64,000 nucleotides of DNA, taken from positions 81,913-145,912 of the forward strand of contig NZ_WHZV01000002.1 in NCBI RefSeq assembly GCF_010667645.1, written 5' to 3'. Origin of the DNA: Bifidobacterium platyrrhinorum. Its GTDB lineage: Bacteria > Actinomycetota > Actinomycetes > Actinomycetales > Bifidobacteriaceae. The notes below the pieces were generated by a model. It made no database searches. It saw nothing but the letters and a program-made list of their open reading frames with translations, and was not told the DNA's origin. Below, one piece after another: positions 62,548 through 64,000 of the stretch (positions within the stretch are counted from its first letter, which is position 1; the number at the start of each line of letters is the position of its first letter). The position numbers were made by a program, and so were the translations under genes.

Positions 62548-63468
62548 ATGACGTCACATGTCTCGCAGCCCGGCAGGCCCGTCAGGGGCACCCGGACTCT
62601 GGAGCGCAAGAACTACCCGTTGCGCTACGTCGTTCCCGCGGGCGTAATGCTGCTGGTGTTCTTCTTCCTGCCCACGGTAATGAACTTCGTCTACGCGTTC
62701 ACCGACTGGTCCGCGTTCAAGAAAACCATCGACTTCAACGGCCTGGAGAACCTGCAACAGCTCTTCGAGAGCGGCACCCTGATGGCCGACATCAAGGTCA
62801 CCCTCATCTACGCGATTCTCGTGGCCTTCTTCCAGAACGTCTTCGGCCTGGCGCTCGCCGTGCTCCTCGAGAAGGACACGCCGCTCAACCGCTTCGCCCG
62901 CACCATGTTCTTCATCCCGGTGATCATGTCCGCCCTCGGCGCCGGCTACATCTGGCAGGCCGTCCTCAAGACCGACGGCGTCGTCAACCAGATCCTGAGC
63001 TTCTTCGCCGGCCACACCGTCGACATCCAGTGGCTCGGTTCGACGACCTGGACCATCGTGGTCGTCACCATCATCCACGGATGGAAGTGGATGGGCTTCG
63101 CGATGCTCACCTACCTCGCCGGCCTCAAGACCATCGACTCCGAAGTGCTCGAAGCGGCCTCCATCGACGGCGCCAACGCCTGGCAGACCTTCTGGCAGGT
63201 CAAGTTCCCGCTGGTCGCCCCGGCCGTGACCTTCAACGTCGCCACCGCGCTGCTCGGCTCCATGAACTCCTTCGACATCGTCCAGGCCACCACCAACGGC
63301 GGCCCCGGCGGCTCCACCGAGATCCTGAACCTGTTCATCTGGCGTACGTTCGGCAAGGGCCTGTACTCCCAGTCGACCACCATGAGCCTCGTGCTCTTCG
63401 TGATGGTGATGGTCATCGCCATCCCGCTCGTCATCTACCTGCGTAAGCGTGAGGAGAAGATCCTATGA
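62548..63468 (+). CDS. Carbohydrate ABC transporter permease, MalF/UgpA type
   Basis: A 306-residue protein with six helices. The EAA loop EAASIDGANAWQTFWQVKFPLVAPA, which contacts the ATPase, is canonical. It follows the binding protein after 189 bp of GC-rich sequence. Its stop overlaps the start of the second permease (ATGA). No ATPase gene is in view; bifidobacteria usually use a shared MsiK-like ATPase encoded elsewhere. Confidence 0.93.
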   Translation: MTSHVSQPGRPVRGTRTLERKNYPLRYVVPAGVMLLVFFFLPTVMNFVYAFTDWSAFKKTIDFNGLENLQQLFESGTLMADIKVTLIYAILVAFFQNVFGLALAVLLEKDTPLNRFARTMFFIPVIMSALGAGYIWQAVLKTDGVVNQILSFFAGHTVDIQWLGSTTWTIVVVTIIHGWKWMGFAMLTYLAGLKTIDSEVLEAASIDGANAWQTFWQVKFPLVAPAVTFNVATALLGSMNSFDIVQATTNGGPGGSTEILNLFIWRTFGKGLYSQSTTMSLVLFVMVMVIAIPLVIYLRKREEKIL

Positions 63469-64000
63469 GTAGCGCATCCTACAGCGAATCCGGCGTCAAG
63501 ACCAACAGCCTCACCGTCGTGCGCAAGAAGTCGAAGGCCGGCGACATCATCCACGCCGCCATCGTCATCCTGCTCATGCTCGTCTTCCTCGCCGTGCCGT
63601 TCTGGATCCTCATCGTCACCGCCGGCAAGACCCAGGCCGAGGCCGTGGTCCCGAGCATGGCGCTGCCGACCAAGTGGCACCTCATCGAGAACATCCAGAC
63701 CGTCATCGTGCAGGGCAAGGTGTTCCCCGCGCTCATCGGCTCCCTGCTCGTCACCGTGCCCAGCGTGTGCATCTGCCTGCTCTTCGGCTCGATGGCCGCA
63801 TGGATCTTCGGCCGCCGCTCCTCCAAGGGCGTGGCCATGCTCTACGCGCTGTTCATCTCCGGCGTCATCCTGCCGCCGTCCGTCGTGACCATCATGATGC
63901 TGCTCAAGATGATCGGCCTGTCCGGCACCGCCATCGGCATGAACTGCGTGTACATCGGCATCTACCTGTCCGTGGTGATCTTCTTCATCACCGGCTTCAT
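63465..64000 (+). CDS. Carbohydrate ABC transporter permease, MalG/UgpE type, 3' truncated
   Basis: The first 178 codons, running off the window. MSSASYSESGVKTNS leads into helix 1 (HAAIVILLMLVFLAVPFWILIV); then come NIQTVIVQGKVFPALIGSLLVTVPSVCICLLFGSMAAWIFGRR and LYALFISGVILPPSVVTIMMLLKMIGLSG, typical of the second permease of CUT1 importers. The EAA loop lies beyond the edge. AGGAGAAG lies before the overlapping ATG. Confidence 0.93.
   Translation, partial: MSSASYSESGVKTNSLTVVRKKSKAGDIIHAAIVILLMLVFLAVPFWILIVTAGKTQAEAVVPSMALPTKWHLIENIQTVIVQGKVFPALIGSLLVTVPSVCICLLFGSMAAWIFGRRSSKGVAMLYALFISGVILPPSVVTIMMLLKMIGLSGTAIGMNCVYIGIYLSVVIFFITGF

Overview
The window reads as chromosomal DNA of a high-GC Actinomycetota, most likely a Bifidobacterium. 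The reasons are GC-rich third positions throughout, class Ib nrdHIEF, OpcA next to zwf, dnaB-murT-gatD in a row, several sugar loci made of a glycosidase plus transporter plus LacI or AraC regulator, and several genes that look leaderless (a -10 hexamer about 7 nt before the start codon). I see no integrase, transposase, phage gene or cas gene.

Layout. 1-6.5 kb: end of a DUF6020-like membrane protein and two overlapping YhgE/Pip membrane genes. 6.5-11 kb: a small membrane protein, then a LacI/oligosaccharide-symporter/GH43 arabinofuranosidase locus. 11-15.3 kb: two membrane-anchored low-complexity or beta-helix surface proteins and a CmpB-like membrane protein. 15.3-17.9 kb: an aminotransferase and a membrane-protein/winged-helix pair under a perfect 34-bp palindrome. 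17.9-22.4 kb: nrdHIEF with two NrdR boxes and a 29-codon gene inside the operon. 22.7-28.2 kb: gnd, an AraC regulator, a sugar porter and an esterase. 29-34.5 kb: zwf-opcA-pgl, a C69 dipeptidase and tRNA-Lys. 35.4-42 kb: a GT2 glycosyltransferase, a TetR regulator, and a permease/glutamine-synthetase-like/amidohydrolase cluster resembling a split FluG. 42-47.6 kb: ftsY, then amt-glnK-glnD for ammonium uptake and PII signalling. 47.6-56 kb: a MATE exporter, a dense DnaA-box cluster in front of dnaB, murT-gatD, a phasin-like protein and an ABC1 kinase. 56-58.3 kb: a predicted wHTH/PD-(D/E)XK-type protein between two arrays of alternating inverted repeats, and an orphan HicB. 58.4-64 kb: a GH36 alpha-galactosidase divergent from a carbohydrate ABC transporter, with three matching LacI-type operators.

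Metabolically the window joins nitrogen control (amt-glnK-glnD plus a glutamine-synthetase-like ligase), NADPH supply (zwf, pgl, gnd), dNTP synthesis (nrd), the replicative helicase and cell-wall amidation (MurT/GatD), and plant-glycan use (GH43, GH36).

The least expected signal is noncoding. Four intergenic arrays occur in one window. At 34.7, 56.0 and 57.4-57.9 kb, short repeats of about 16 nt alternate in orientation every 28-33 bp. At 28.5-28.75 kb, repeats lie 20-21 bp apart and mirror each other around a 19-bp hairpin. Each locus has its own repeat sequence, except that the 56.0 and 57.4 kb arrays share one and flank the nuclease-like gene. Together with eleven DnaA-box-like 9-mers in 205 bp before dnaB and a run of 34 C's, these are the parts most worth following up.
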